From the NCBI GenBank assembly GCA_029582155.1, contig CM055909.1, positions 14,542,616-14,606,615 on the forward strand: a stretch of DNA of 64,000 bases, written 5' to 3'. The stretch's first letter is position 1. Each line of letters begins with the position of its first letter. Below the pieces are notes generated by a model. The model did no database searches. It had not been told where the DNA came from and saw only the letters and a program-made list of their open reading frames with translations. Positions 63,561-64,000 of the stretch are shown one piece after another. This DNA comes from Panopea generosa (lineage: Eukaryota; Mollusca; Bivalvia; Adapedonta; Hiatellidae). The position numbers and the translations under genes were made by a program.

Positions 63561-64000
63561 TCATCACATTGCTATAATAAAAATCACACACATTGACTCA
63601 TAATTATGTATCATTCTTGTAAGTCATTTCCCACCGCCATAATAATCATTACCAAAATCATCGTTCCAAAATTATACACATCATGAAAATAGTAATAATT
63701 AATGTCAACATTCATCTTAGTAACTGCAGCCGAGCCGACAATGTTCATAATAATAAGCATTGTATACTCTGTATAAACACCATGAACAAGTAATTTATAG
63801 AACAATTCCATCAGTTCAATGTTATATTCATAATCATCTTGTTGACATCAATTTGCTAATTACAACTAATTTTATAGTCGGTAAATCAATGCGTTGGGAA
63901 AGAGTTAATATAACACTGCCAGTATAACAAGCACGTATCACTTGCCGGTCTTCAGTGCGCTGTATGTACATCCAGTCGCGGTTTAATTGTCTATCCATAT
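63561..64000. other. Right edge, nothing recognised
   Basis: AT-rich unique-looking sequence, with a few scattered cat triplets from the decayed satellite. No coding or RNA signal. Confidence 0.6.

Overview
This is eukaryotic (metazoan) genomic DNA, AT-rich and packed with introns, tandem arrays and short interspersed elements. The only cellular gene I can support is one long minus-strand gene, a Par-3/Bazooka (PARD3) cell-polarity scaffold. Ten coding exons run from the start codon at 55536 down to 3646, all with GT/AG boundaries and matching codon phases. Together they give an open N-terminal 632-residue part: the N-terminal oligomerisation domain, a 14-3-3-type motif, PDZ1, a proline/serine-rich linker and PDZ2. 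PDZ3 and the C-terminus must lie beyond the left edge.

The organism is probably a marine lophotrochozoan, most likely a mollusc. This is inference from the dense tRNA-derived SINEs, the 'acaagaggcc' dispersed repeat near 24555, the L2/CR1-like retrotransposon with a GDVHPNPGP motif, and large minisatellites. No species is claimed.

Layout: 1-3645 is intron or flank left of the last visible exon. 3646-12710 holds exons 10 to 5. 12711-34993 is a 22-kb intron with five large arrays (69-bp GC-rich, 42-bp, 89-bp, 68-bp and 53-bp units). 34994-38859 holds exons 4, 3 and 2. 38860-55410 is a 16.6-kb first intron with MITEs, an hAT-like element, SINEs and further arrays. 55411-55536 is the first coding exon. 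55537-58000 is the upstream region. About 58000-61860 is a nearly intact minus-strand non-LTR retrotransposon (endonuclease plus reverse transcriptase), broken by one in-frame stop and one single-base frameshift. 61980-63560 is a degenerate satellite with interspersed CAT tracts, and the rest to 64000 shows nothing I recognise.

The mobile DNA falls into recurrent families that I named here only for bookkeeping. SINE-A to SINE-F are tRNA-like heads. MITE-1 has a central hairpin and CCCTTTACT ends. MITE-2 has CAGTCAAACCT ends. MITE-3 has long inverted repeats beginning GGGGTGGTATTCA. Several copies have clear target-site duplications. I found no undescribed multi-gene system. The most noteworthy items are the hairpin MITE family, the 2A-like motif behind a hydrophobic stretch in the retrotransposon, the palindromic 68-bp array with higher-order structure, and a minisatellite apparently amplified from a SINE tail.
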